Assembly (NCBI RefSeq): GCF_034931005.1
Contig: NZ_JAYGIN010000001.1
Coordinates: forward strand, 372,001-436,000
Direction: 5' to 3'
Source: Arcicella sp034931005
GTDB taxonomy: Bacteria; Bacteroidota; Bacteroidia; Cytophagales; Spirosomataceae
Length of the DNA: 64,000 nt
The translations under genes and the position numbers were made by a program. This document shows, piece by piece, positions 17,563 through 26,313 of the stretch. Positions within the stretch are counted from its first letter, which is position 1, and each line of letters begins with the position of its first letter. Below the pieces are notes generated by a model that was given only the letters and a program-made list of their open reading frames with translations, had not been told where the DNA came from and did not search any database.

Positions 17563-19851
17563 ATGAAAAAAATATTGACTTCATCATTAGTATTCCTTTC
17601 CGTTATTGCCTTCGGACAAACCGCTAAGCAAGAAAATTTACTGCAATACGTCAATCCTTTGGTCGGAAGTGATTCTCGTTTCGATTTCTCAAATGGAAAT
17701 ACTTACCCAGCCATTGCCTTGCCTTGGGGTATGAATTTCTGGACTCCACAAACTAATAAAATGGGCGATGGTTGGTGCTACCAATACGCCAGCAACAAAA
17801 TTAGAGGGTTCAAACAAACGCACCAACCTTCTCCTTGGATTAACGATTATGGTGCTTTTTCCATTTTTGCTACTACTGAAAAACTCGTTTTTGATGAAAA
17901 TAAACGTGAATCATGGTTTTCTCACAAGGCTGAGATTTCTAAACCAAATTATTACCGAAACTACTTGTCGGACTACAACACAACCGTTGAAATTACGCCA
18001 ACTGACCGTGCCGCAAGGTTTAGAATTACGTATCCACAAACCGAAAAAGCATATCTAATCATCGACGGATTCTTTAAAAATTCGATGGTAAAGGTTTTTC
18101 CAAAAGAAAGGAAAATCGTTGGTTATGCTCGCAATTCGTCGGGGGGCGTGCCTGATAATTTCAAAAACTACTTTGTTATTTACGTTGACAAGGATTTTGA
18201 AGAAGTTTTTGGCGTAAAAGACGGAGAAATTCAAGTAAATGTATTGGAGGTTGAAAGCAAACACGCTGGAAGTATTATTCGTTTCAAAACAAAAACTGAT
18301 GAGCAAGTGAATTTAAAAATCGCTTCGTCTTTCATTAGTGCTGAACAAGCAGAATTGAATTTACAGAACGAAATTGGAAATCAGACTTTTGACCAAATTG
18401 TTGAAAAGGGGGCAAATACATGGAATTCGCAACTCAATAGAATCAAAGTAGAAGGCGGTTCTGTTGATGAAATGAGAACTTTTTACACGGCTTTGTATCA
18501 CACAATGTTGTTTCCAAGAAAATTTTATGAAATTGGCAAAGATAACAAAATCGTGCATTATAGTCCTTATAATGGCAAAGTTGAAAGTGGCTATATGTTT
18601 ACTGATAATGGCTTTTGGGATACTTTCAGAGCCGTTTTTCCACTTTTTAATTTGATGTTCCCAGAAATGAATAATCAAATTATGGAAGGACTGGCAAATA
18701 CTTATAAAGAAGGTGGTTGGTTGCCAGAATGGGCAAGTCCTGGACACAGAGATTGTATGGTTGGTTCAAATTCGGCTTCCATTATTTCAGATGCTTATTT
18801 GAAAGGCGTTGGTAGAAATAACATCGAAACATTGTACGAAGCCATCACAAAAAATACGAAAAATGAAGGCCCATTGAGTTCAGTTGGTCGTTTAGGGGCA
18901 AAATATTACAACGATTTGGGCTACGTTCCTTACGATGTGGGTATTAACGAAAATACGGCTCGGACACTCGAATACGCTTATGATGATTTCACGATTTGGA
19001 AATTGGCAAAATCATTGAATAAACCACAAAGTGAAATTGATTTGTACGCTAAAAGAGCTCAAAACTATCGAAATGTGTTCGATAAATCAATCAATTTTGT
19101 TCGTGGAAAAAATAAAGATGGTAGTTTTCAGTCACCTTTCAGACCAGATAAATGGGGTGATGCCTTTACTGAAGGTTGTTCTTGGCACTGGACTTGGTGC
19201 GTTTTTCATGACGTGCAAGGTTTAGTCGATTTAATGGGTGGTAAGAAAAACTTTGTCTCAAAATTAGATTCGGTTTTTACGGCACCTCCAACTTTTGATT
19301 ATTCTTATTACAGTATTCAAATTCACGAAATTACAGAAATGTTGGTAATGAATATGGGACAATATGCTCATGGAAATCAACCAATTCAACACATGCCGTA
19401 TTTGTATAACTATGCGGGTGAGCCTTGGAAAACGCAGTACCACGTAAGAAATATCATGAAAAAACTTTATTCTGCTAATCCTGATGGACTTTGCGGTGAT
19501 GAAGATAACGGACAAACCTCCGCTTGGTATGTATTTTCAGCTTTGGGAATGTACCCTGTTGCACCTGCTACTGACCAATACGTTTTGGGTTCTCCATTGT
19601 TCAAAAAGGCTACAATTAGTTTACAAAATGGTAAAACTTTCACGATTGTAGCACCAGAAAATAATGCGAATAATCTGTATGTTTCAAGTTCAAAATTGAA
19701 TAATGTAGGTTATACCAAAAACTTCTTGAATTACGCAGACGTTATGAAAGGCGGAACATTAAACTTAATGATGTCTTCAAAACCAAATAAAACAAAAGGA
19801 GTTACAGATTCAGATTTTCCTTATTCTATGACGAATGAATTGAAGAAATAG
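17563..19851 (+). CDS. GH92 family alpha-mannosidase, secreted
   Basis: A 762-residue calcium-dependent exo-alpha-mannosidase of family GH92, the usual length. Residues 1-18 are a signal peptide. GH92 landmarks in order: YVNPLVGSDSRF near the start, YPAIALPWGMNFWTPQT, FKQTHQPSPWINDYGAF, FYTALYHTMLFPR, the GFWDTFRAVFPLF segment, EWASPGHRDCMVGSNSAS, and GDEDNGQTSAWYVFSALGMY close to the C-terminus, which carries the conserved acidic residues. GH92 enzymes remove alpha-1,2/1,3/1,4/1,6-linked mannose from N-glycans and yeast mannan; the linkage cannot be read here. It stands alone, bounded by terminators, about 4 kb from a GH130 gene. Confidence 0.96.
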   Translation: MKKILTSSLVFLSVIAFGQTAKQENLLQYVNPLVGSDSRFDFSNGNTYPAIALPWGMNFWTPQTNKMGDGWCYQYASNKIRGFKQTHQPSPWINDYGAFSIFATTEKLVFDENKRESWFSHKAEISKPNYYRNYLSDYNTTVEITPTDRAARFRITYPQTEKAYLIIDGFFKNSMVKVFPKERKIVGYARNSSGGVPDNFKNYFVIYVDKDFEEVFGVKDGEIQVNVLEVESKHAGSIIRFKTKTDEQVNLKIASSFISAEQAELNLQNEIGNQTFDQIVEKGANTWNSQLNRIKVEGGSVDEMRTFYTALYHTMLFPRKFYEIGKDNKIVHYSPYNGKVESGYMFTDNGFWDTFRAVFPLFNLMFPEMNNQIMEGLANTYKEGGWLPEWASPGHRDCMVGSNSASIISDAYLKGVGRNNIETLYEAITKNTKNEGPLSSVGRLGAKYYNDLGYVPYDVGINENTARTLEYAYDDFTIWKLAKSLNKPQSEIDLYAKRAQNYRNVFDKSINFVRGKNKDGSFQSPFRPDKWGDAFTEGCSWHWTWCVFHDVQGLVDLMGGKKNFVSKLDSVFTAPPTFDYSYYSIQIHEITEMLVMNMGQYAHGNQPIQHMPYLYNYAGEPWKTQYHVRNIMKKLYSANPDGLCGDEDNGQTSAWYVFSALGMYPVAPATDQYVLGSPLFKKATISLQNGKTFTIVAPENNANNLYVSSSKLNNVGYTKNFLNYADVMKGGTLNLMMSSKPNKTKGVTDSDFPYSMTNELKK

Positions 19852-19856
19852 TAAAT

Positions 19857-19891
19857 AAAAAAACCTCTTGAAGTTTTCAAGAGGTTTTTTT
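19857..19891. terminator. Bidirectional terminator between convergent GH92 and M14 genes
   Basis: Arms AAAAACCTCTTGAA (19859-19872) and TTCAAGAGGTTTTT (19876-19889) around a 3-base loop, with an A-run on one side and a T-run on the other, so it works on both strands. Confidence 0.92.
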
Positions 19892-19913
19892 ATTACAAAA
19901 TGAAGTCCATAAT

Positions 19914-22769
19914 TTATTCTTTAATAATTTTTACAACTTTCTGTCTATCAGCTTCTTGCACTGAAATAAAGTACATTCCAGTTTTCAAACCTTTCGTATC
20001 TATTCTAAATTCATTTTTATCTAAAATAACTTCTTGCGTTCCTATTTCTACGCCATTAGATGAAATCATTTTGACCTTTTTAGGTTCTTCCACCGTGTTA
20101 TAATTCAAACGAATTGTCACAATATCACTCACAGGATTTGGATAGGCTGTTATGTCATTTGTATCAAAATCTAAGAAAGAAGTATCTTGACTTTCAGCTT
20201 CATCAATTCTTGCTAAAGCATTGTTTTTGATGGCAGTAGTAATGTTGATTGTATAATCTTCAACTTCACCATAAGTAAATGTTTCACAAGCTGTTGGATA
20301 CGCTCCGTATTTGGCAGAAACTCTCATTCTGGTAGCACCTAATGGAGCAGTGGACGGTATTGTAAATGATACATTTGTATTTCCTGCACTTGTAAAATTT
20401 GTACTAACTACTTGTTCTCCTGCATCTGTAAATACGCCATTCTTATTATAATCAATCCAAACTCTCCAGTACATTCTATAAATTGTACTGGTAAATCCTG
20501 AAGATATTGTGATGGTTTGACTTGTTCCTCTCACTGCATTGGTAGAAAGTGCCATTCCATTATAGTATCCTGCATCTTTCGCTGAGGTTCTATTAATTGT
20601 TCCTAATTTCACATAATCCACCCACATAAAGTTAAGATTCGTTCCTTTTGAAGCACAATAAGTGATAGAAGCAGTCGTAAATTGAGCAGTCATATAAGCA
20701 CTACTTCCTGATGCACAATTAGCTTTTACACGCCAATCGTAAATACTTGACAATGTAAGTCCCGATAAATTATAAGTAGTTGTTGTATTGGCACTTGTGG
20801 CAGTTATCCATGTTGAAGAACTCGCTAATTTATATTCGACAGTATAGTTATTTGCCCCCGAAACTGCTCCCCAATTTAAGGTTGCACTGGTTGATGTAAT
20901 GGCGGTTGTTGTAGCCGAACTTGGAGCTAAACATGGCGATAATGTTGTAAAACTTGTTTGAGAATAATTATTACAAGTTGAAGTTCTTACTCGCCAATTA
21001 TATGTTTGACTTTGTGTTAAACTTACAAAAGTAAAATTTGTTCCACTCACTAAAGTATCATTACTCCAAATTGAACTTGTACTGTTTTTATAGGATACAT
21101 AATAATTGGTCGCACCCGCAACCGCTCCCCAATTTGCCGTTGCAGCAGTTAAAGTTATATTCGAAGTCGATAAACTACTTGGACTTGAACAATTATAGTT
21201 TACCGAAACAGTATCTGTTTGTGGAGAATGACCATTATCAATCGTCAAAGCAAATTGCAAATTTGTTCCGTATGGAGTTGCAGGGTCAATACTGAAAGCA
21301 ATATTATCACTTTGAGATTGTAATAAAGTAAGTGTATTGTAAGTTTTGGTAGCCCCAGTTGATGTTACATAACTTGACAATGGTGTAATTGAAACAGTAT
21401 AAGAAGCGGGTTTTACACTAAAATTTTGAATTGAATAAGCTACTGAACCAGAGGTCGTTGATAAAGTTTGGTTAGCAGTTGGCGTTAATTTTGCAAAATA
21501 AGTAGCTACTTTCATTGCTTTTTTATTCATTTCAACGGTTGTATTACAAAGCGGAATTATTCTTGAAGAAGCAGGCCAAAAACCCTCTGCGGCTGGTCCA
21601 ACTTCGGGCGTAAAACTATAAATTTTTGCTTTCGTTGTTTGCTCTCCATATTTCCAGTCATCACCTGCACCGTTAGCAGTATAATTCACCGTTTGGACAG
21701 CACTTCCAGAAACAAAGCCATTTTCAGCCACAAAAAACGAACCCATTTGTTGAAATAAACTTAATTCTGGATTACTATTCGTTGTAGAATAACCATACGG
21801 ATGAATACAATAATTACCATAAGCATGAAAATCCATTGAAAGGCTAAAAGTATGGGTATTACAAAAGTTACGAATAATTTGTGTTTCTGGCTCAGAAAAA
21901 GGAGCAGTTCCTCTGTAAGTTTCAGAACTGGTTGTGGGCGAAGAACCTGTATTGTCAATTCCCCATTGAAAACCGTAATTTCTGTTAATATCTACTCCGT
22001 AAGTTCCATTTCCATTATTTTTACGATTTTTTCTCCACATTCCTCCTCCACTCGGATTAGTAGTTTGATTATAAACATAACCATCAGGATTCACACACGG
22101 CACGATATACAATTCGGTACTATTTACCAAAGTTCTAATCTCTTTATCAGTGTTATAATTCTCTAAAATATGCCACATAAAGAAAATTAACTGACTCATA
22201 CTCATGGGTTCACGGGCATGATGAACGGCATTAAAAAACATTTCGGGTTCGGTTTCATCAGCATCAGGATTATCGCTAATTTTTACCATAAAAACACTTC
22301 TTCCCTCAACGGTTGTCCCAATACTACTCTTGGCAGAAATCAGATTTGGATAAAGCGTTCTCATTTGGTCGAGAATCGTCTGTAACTCTGCAAAAGTGTA
22401 ATAACCACCATAAGTTCCAAGAGCAAAATTACTTGGTGTTGCCACAGCGGTTTTGGCGTTTTTGGCTGACTTTTTATCAATATCTTGATTATACTTTGTG
22501 AGATTTTTTTCTAAATCCTCTACGATATAAGTAAGTTTTACATTATTTTTTTTCAGTAAAGAAAGGTCACTATCTGAAATCTCAGCAGTAAAATTTTTCT
22601 TATTCTCATAACTAAAATGGTCAATTTCAAGACCATTATTAAAAAGGTATTCTAATTTTTGCGGTTCAATTTCAGCAACAATACGGTGAAATTTCATTCG
22701 CTGAGCATTGACAAGCGAAGTCATTAAAACAAAAATTACAAGGGCGGGCAAGTAAAATTTCTTTTTCAT
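19914..22769 (-). CDS. Secreted M14 zinc carboxypeptidase with FN3, GEVED and T9SS C-terminal domains
   Basis: A 951-residue secreted metallocarboxypeptidase. Order: signal peptide 1-22; propeptide-like region to about 115; M14 domain about 118-435 with zinc ligands His184 and Glu187 (HHAREPMSMS) and His315 (SMDFHAYG), and catalytic Glu389 (FTPEVGPAAEGFWP); a beta-domain; two fibronectin type III modules beginning CSSPSSLSTSNITL and CLAPSSATTTAI; a GEVED domain (WVDYVKLGTI, VWIDYNKNGVFTDAGEQV, YGEVEDYTINI); and a type A type IX sorting domain at the end (AYPNPVSDIVTIRL, KTGMYFISVQEADRQKVVKI). It should be exported by Sec, then moved across the outer membrane by T9SS, and may stay on the surface. 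It removes C-terminal residues from peptides. Confidence 0.96.
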   Translation of the reverse strand: MKKKFYLPALVIFVLMTSLVNAQRMKFHRIVAEIEPQKLEYLFNNGLEIDHFSYENKKNFTAEISDSDLSLLKKNNVKLTYIVEDLEKNLTKYNQDIDKKSAKNAKTAVATPSNFALGTYGGYYTFAELQTILDQMRTLYPNLISAKSSIGTTVEGRSVFMVKISDNPDADETEPEMFFNAVHHAREPMSMSQLIFFMWHILENYNTDKEIRTLVNSTELYIVPCVNPDGYVYNQTTNPSGGGMWRKNRKNNGNGTYGVDINRNYGFQWGIDNTGSSPTTSSETYRGTAPFSEPETQIIRNFCNTHTFSLSMDFHAYGNYCIHPYGYSTTNSNPELSLFQQMGSFFVAENGFVSGSAVQTVNYTANGAGDDWKYGEQTTKAKIYSFTPEVGPAAEGFWPASSRIIPLCNTTVEMNKKAMKVATYFAKLTPTANQTLSTTSGSVAYSIQNFSVKPASYTVSITPLSSYVTSTGATKTYNTLTLLQSQSDNIAFSIDPATPYGTNLQFALTIDNGHSPQTDTVSVNYNCSSPSSLSTSNITLTAATANWGAVAGATNYYVSYKNSTSSIWSNDTLVSGTNFTFVSLTQSQTYNWRVRTSTCNNYSQTSFTTLSPCLAPSSATTTAITSTSATLNWGAVSGANNYTVEYKLASSSTWITATSANTTTTYNLSGLTLSSIYDWRVKANCASGSSAYMTAQFTTASITYCASKGTNLNFMWVDYVKLGTINRTSAKDAGYYNGMALSTNAVRGTSQTITISSGFTSTIYRMYWRVWIDYNKNGVFTDAGEQVVSTNFTSAGNTNVSFTIPSTAPLGATRMRVSAKYGAYPTACETFTYGEVEDYTINITTAIKNNALARIDEAESQDTSFLDFDTNDITAYPNPVSDIVTIRLNYNTVEEPKKVKMISSNGVEIGTQEVILDKNEFRIDTKGLKTGMYFISVQEADRQKVVKIIKE

Positions 22770-23118
22770 AAATAATTAATTTTTTAAGTTGAGTTTTCTT
22801 AGAGCATGGGACAACCAAAACCTCTAAAGCATCAGCAGTTAAAGAAACGAGAAAGTTTTAAGAGAAGGCAATTATTTTTTTACAAAAATGATAATGGCAT
22901 AAGCAGATTACTACGAAAAATTAATATTTTGATTCTACTACTTAATCAGTACAAAGGAGGAAAATTAAGTATTTTCGATTAATTTCCTGTAAGTTAAAAT
23001 TAATCTTTTAAAAATCCATAATTTTTAGAAAGAAATTCAAAACAAACCTAATTCAAAATAATAAGTCTGTTATATAATTTTTATCTTTGAAAATAAACAT
23101 CAACTAAATTAACTCAAC
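22770..23118. other. Intergenic region between divergent M14 and small lipoprotein genes
   Basis: 349 bases, very AT-rich, with no gene that I can support. It should hold promoters for both divergent genes; only the plus-strand -7 box at 23082-23089 is clear. Confidence 0.6.
23082..23089 (+). promoter_or_regulatory. Putative -7 box (TATCTTTG) for the small lipoprotein gene
   Basis: Exact TAnnTTTG match 30 bases upstream of the ATG at 23119. Confidence 0.6.
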
Positions 23119-23502
23119 ATGAAAAAGAATATTCTCTTCTTGCTTTCATTTTCAGTATTTCTGACATCTTGTAGTAATTCAGAAGTGGAACAACTCAAAA
23201 AAGAAAATGCCGCATTGGCTGCACAAGTGCAAGCCCTCAAAACTGGCGGTACTGCCAAACCGCCCAAATACATTTTAAAAATCAGACTCAAACAAGCTCA
23301 TTTCTCTTTAAGCATCAAAAAACATATAAAAGATGCGGTAAATGCAATTGATTTTGAAATTCCTGTCGATAAAGAGTTCTATGATTCGGTTTCAAAAGGA
23401 ACTGAGATTATTGATAAATTCAGATTTGGGTCATTTGTTTTGTCTGGTAGTTTTGGCGACTGGGAGATGACCGTAAAAGATAAGGAAATACGTCAGCAAT
23501 AA
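23119..23502 (+). CDS. Small coiled-coil lipoprotein of unknown function
   Basis: A 127-residue protein I do not recognise. The signal peptide ends in a lipobox (FLTSC, Cys18), so it should be lipid-anchored. Residues about 22-42 form a short leucine-heptad coiled coil (EVEQLKKENAALAAQVQALK), then a TGGTAKPP linker and a folded region of about 80 residues with alternating strands and helix (YILKIRLKQAHFSL; DAVNAIDFEIPVDKEFYDSV; FGSFVLSGSFGDWEMTVKDK). The coiled coil suggests an oligomer. It has its own promoter-like box and is followed by a large hairpin inside a MITE-like element, so it is probably a single-gene unit. Confidence 0.75.
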   Translation: MKKNILFLLSFSVFLTSCSNSEVEQLKKENAALAAQVQALKTGGTAKPPKYILKIRLKQAHFSLSIKKHIKDAVNAIDFEIPVDKEFYDSVSKGTEIIDKFRFGSFVLSGSFGDWEMTVKDKEIRQQ

Positions 23503-23546
23503 GGTTTTTGTAGAGACTTAACAATTAGGCAATTTTCAAAAGTATA

Positions 23547-23683
23547 CGGAATTATCTATTATTTGTCGCAATCAAGAAAATAACCGCAGACAGGGCGAAA
23601 AGCCGCTGTCAGGGTTGAGTCCAAAACCCTGACAGCGGCTTTTTTGCCCTGTCTGCGGTTGTGTGGCAAATTGTAGATAATTC
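23547..23683. mobile_element. MITE-like element, copy 1 (shared ends, hairpin core)
   Basis: Imperfect terminal inverted repeats at about 23547-23568 and 23662-23683, both built on ATTATCTACAATTTGTCG with a few changes. The same ends flank a different core at 35334-35483. The core here is almost entirely one long hairpin (23582-23660). It carries no coding sequence and lies between the small lipoprotein gene and the GH130 gene, ending about 32 bases before the latter's start. Confidence 0.65.
23582..23660 (+). terminator. Very long hairpin in the MITE-like core, probable terminator
   Basis: Arms 23582-23616 and 23625-23660 (AACCGCAGACAGGGC ... and complement) pair over about 35 bases with a single bulge and mismatch around an 8-base loop. 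A run of six T lies inside the right arm. It lies 80 bases after the lipoprotein stop and could block read-through into the GH130 gene. Confidence 0.6.
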
Positions 23684-23714
23684 AAAAAATATATTCCATC
23701 AACAATCTCAAATT

Positions 23715-24800
23715 ATGAAATCAAAATCTATTATTTTTTCAATACTCCTTCAAATTTGTGTAGGAGTCGCAAATCTTTTTGCCCAACAACCTAATTGGAC
23801 TTTAACGCCATTTGTTAAACAAGATGCTGTAAATCCAATTTTGTTGCCAATAAAAAATACAACATTCTATTGCCCTGTCAGTAAAAAAACAGTGAATTGG
23901 GAAGCCAAAGACGTGTATAATCCTGCGGCAGTTGTCCGAAACGGCAAAGTATATTTGCTTTATCGAGCAGAAGATACCCTAAAATCCGTTGATGGCACTT
24001 CTCGCATTGGTTTGGCAGTAAGCAATGACGGCATTCATTTTAAAAGACAAGCAAAACCTGTACTTTTTCCAGAAAATGACTTCATGAAACCCTACGAATG
24101 GGCTGGCGGTTGCGAAGACCCACGCATTGTAGAAACCAATAACGGCAGGTATATTGTCACCTACACAACTTATGACGGAAAAACGGCTCGACTTTGTGTT
24201 GCATCATCGTCTAATTTACAGAAATGGAAGAAACACGGATTGGCTTTCAAACAAGAAAAATACCGAAATTTGTGGTCGAAGTCGGGAGCAATTATTTGTA
24301 AACGAGTTGGCGAAAAACTAATTGCGACTAAAATAAAAGGGAAATATTGGATGTATTTTGGCGATACTGATATTTTCTTAGCAAGTTCAAACGATTTAAT
24401 GAATTGGGAAATTTTGGAAGACGAAACAGGGAAACCAAAACCCATTTTTGGAGCAAGAAAAGATAAATTTGACAGTCGTTTGGTAGAGTCTGGACCTCCT
24501 GCCATGATAACAAAAGATGGCATTTTATTGCTTTATAATTCCATGAATTTGCACGAAGGTGGCTATGCAGGTTTACCACCCGATGCGTATAGTGCTGGAC
24601 AAATTTTGATGGATAAAAATGACCCTTCAAAAGTAATTGCCAGAACCGACGATTATTTTATGAAACCAGAAAAAGACTATGAATTGAACGGACAGGTTAA
24701 TCAGGTAGTTTTTATTGAAGGAATGGTGTATTTTAAGAATCGTTATTTTTTATATTACGGAACAGCTGATTCTAAAATTGCCGTTGCGGTTTGTAAGTAA
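23715..24800 (+). CDS. GH130 family beta-mannoside phosphorylase/hydrolase, exported
   Basis: A five-bladed beta-propeller enzyme of GH130. The start at 23715 (361 residues) is chosen because it gives a clean signal peptide (cleavage after LFAQ); an in-frame ATG at 23661 lies inside the upstream MITE-like element. GH130 motifs: VYNPAAVVRNGKVYLLYRAE, SRIGLAVSNDGIHF, and GGCEDPRIV with the catalytic aspartate. Cytoplasmic members are mannoside phosphorylases, whereas known exported members include beta-1,2-mannosidases; the signal peptide makes hydrolysis more likely, but this is inference. Its stop codon overlaps the first bases of a REP-like unit. The GH92 gene 4 kb upstream acts on related mannose glycans. 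Confidence 0.92.
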   Translation: MKSKSIIFSILLQICVGVANLFAQQPNWTLTPFVKQDAVNPILLPIKNTTFYCPVSKKTVNWEAKDVYNPAAVVRNGKVYLLYRAEDTLKSVDGTSRIGLAVSNDGIHFKRQAKPVLFPENDFMKPYEWAGGCEDPRIVETNNGRYIVTYTTYDGKTARLCVASSSNLQKWKKHGLAFKQEKYRNLWSKSGAIICKRVGEKLIATKIKGKYWMYFGDTDIFLASSNDLMNWEILEDETGKPKPIFGARKDKFDSRLVESGPPAMITKDGILLLYNSMNLHEGGYAGLPPDAYSAGQILMDKNDPSKVIARTDDYFMKPEKDYELNGQVNQVVFIEGMVYFKNRYFLYYGTADSKIAVAVCK

Positions 24801-24955
24801 CACAGACTTCAGTCTGTAAGTGATACAATTGGCGTTTGACCTTACTTACAGACTAAAGTCTGTGCTACTAATTACAGACTGAAGTCTGTGTTACTAATTA
24901 CAGACTAAAGTCTGTGCTACTACTTACAGACTCAAGTCTGTGCTACTAATTACTT
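24796..24955. repeat. REP-like cluster, five units between convergent genes
   Basis: Five copies of a 14-base hairpin of the form CAGACTnnAGTCTG with a GTAG or GTAA head. The first is in plus orientation (24796-24819); the other four are in the opposite orientation, the last three repeating at 26 bases. The GTAA of the first contains the TAA stop of the GH130 gene, and the GTAG of the last supplies the TAG stop of the TolC gene on the minus strand. Probably also stops transcription from both sides. Confidence 0.85.
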
Positions 24956-26262
24956 AATTGGCTCGCTAATTGTTTCAACGTAATTTCAGCAACTTTTACA
25001 TTGTAACTCAAATTATTCAAACGATAACCTGAGTTTTCAAAACTTTGTTGTGCCTGTTTGATGTCAATAATAGTTGCTTGTCCCAATTGAAAACGTTGAG
25101 TAATTACGTTCAATAACTTCTCAGCCAAAGCATAGTTTTGTTGCTCTGCATCAATTAAACTTAATGTTGCGGTGTAACTTTCCCAAGCTTTTGCAGCCGT
25201 ATTTCTAAAATTCTGCAAGACTACTTCTTTTTGTAAACGAGCATTTTCAGTATTGACTTTCGCTACTTGAATCTGGCGGATATTGTTTGTTCCTGTATAA
25301 ATTGGAACGCTGACATTTACACCTAAAAATGGACCATACTGTTGGTTCAACAAGGTAAAACCTGCCGCACTTTGACTACGAGTATAATTATAACCTGTAT
25401 TCAAATTGACCGTTGGGTATCTTCTCGCTTCCACTTCTCTTTCAATAATTTTATTGATACCTATTTGGGTTTCAGCAGATAATAAACTTGGGTGATTTTT
25501 CAAGCTCACTTGTATATTTTCCCATTGCAAAGCCTTGTCAACGATGATGGTATCTTTAATGATAATTTCAGAATTGGGAGGCATAACCAAACTGCGTAAC
25601 AAATCATCTTTTGCTTGCTCAATAATAATATTCTGTGATTGCAAAGCTTGATTTTGAGCATTTAAGTCTAATTGTGCTTGAAACAATTCTGCATCATTCG
25701 ACATTCCAGCACTTCGACGGGCTTCAATTAACTCTAATTTTTGTTTAGAAACTTCAATGGATTGTTTGAGTGTAGCAATAAAATTTTGCTGTTGAACAAC
25801 CATATAATATTTGAGCATGACATCCGAAATGACACCTTGTATCGAAACATTCAACTGGTCTTGGCTCAAATGTTGTAATTCCTCCAAACGTTTTTTTGTA
25901 GCTAAAACCCGCCCACCGTTATAAAGCATCATCGTTGCCGTAAAACCAATATTTGAGTTATTTGAAGCAACAGAAGTACGATTTGTAATAGTTCCATTAC
26001 TCAATTCTTGATTCAAACCTGTCAATTGTTCATTGGTTACAACTGCTCCAGTTACTGTTGGCAAACCACCTGCTACCCCAATATGATTATTGATACTGGC
26101 GGCAGTAATATTATTTTTAGCAATTTGAATGTCTAAATTATTTTTAAGAGCAATTTCAACGGCTTGCGATAAGGTTATTTGCTGTTGGGCAAAACCATTA
26201 TTAGCAAGGAGTAACATTGCTGAAAAAGAAAATAGACTAATATATTTCAATGAGATATTCAT
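24946..26262 (-). CDS. TolC-family outer-membrane efflux protein
   Basis: A 438-residue outer-membrane channel of the TolC/OprM family. It has a signal peptide (cleavage near GFAQQ), the start of the mature part ITLSQAVEIALKNNLDIQIAKNN, and the two internal repeats with long coiled-coil helices (VSKQKLELIEARRSAGMSNDAELFQAQLDL; NYALAEKLLNVITQRFQLGQATIIDIKQAQ), the usual OEP repeats. It is the last gene of a three-gene efflux operon, 51 bases after the RND gene. It forms the duct through which the pump expels its substrates. Its stop codon is provided by a REP-like head. Confidence 0.95.
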   Translation of the reverse strand: MNISLKYISLFSFSAMLLLANNGFAQQQITLSQAVEIALKNNLDIQIAKNNITAASINNHIGVAGGLPTVTGAVVTNEQLTGLNQELSNGTITNRTSVASNNSNIGFTATMMLYNGGRVLATKKRLEELQHLSQDQLNVSIQGVISDVMLKYYMVVQQQNFIATLKQSIEVSKQKLELIEARRSAGMSNDAELFQAQLDLNAQNQALQSQNIIIEQAKDDLLRSLVMPPNSEIIIKDTIIVDKALQWENIQVSLKNHPSLLSAETQIGINKIIEREVEARRYPTVNLNTGYNYTRSQSAAGFTLLNQQYGPFLGVNVSVPIYTGTNNIRQIQVAKVNTENARLQKEVVLQNFRNTAAKAWESYTATLSLIDAEQQNYALAEKLLNVITQRFQLGQATIIDIKQAQQSFENSGYRLNNLSYNVKVAEITLKQLASQLSN

Positions 26263-26313
26263 ATTTTTTAATGAGCGAAAATATAACTAATTAATTTTCA
26301 ATATTTTCCAAGA

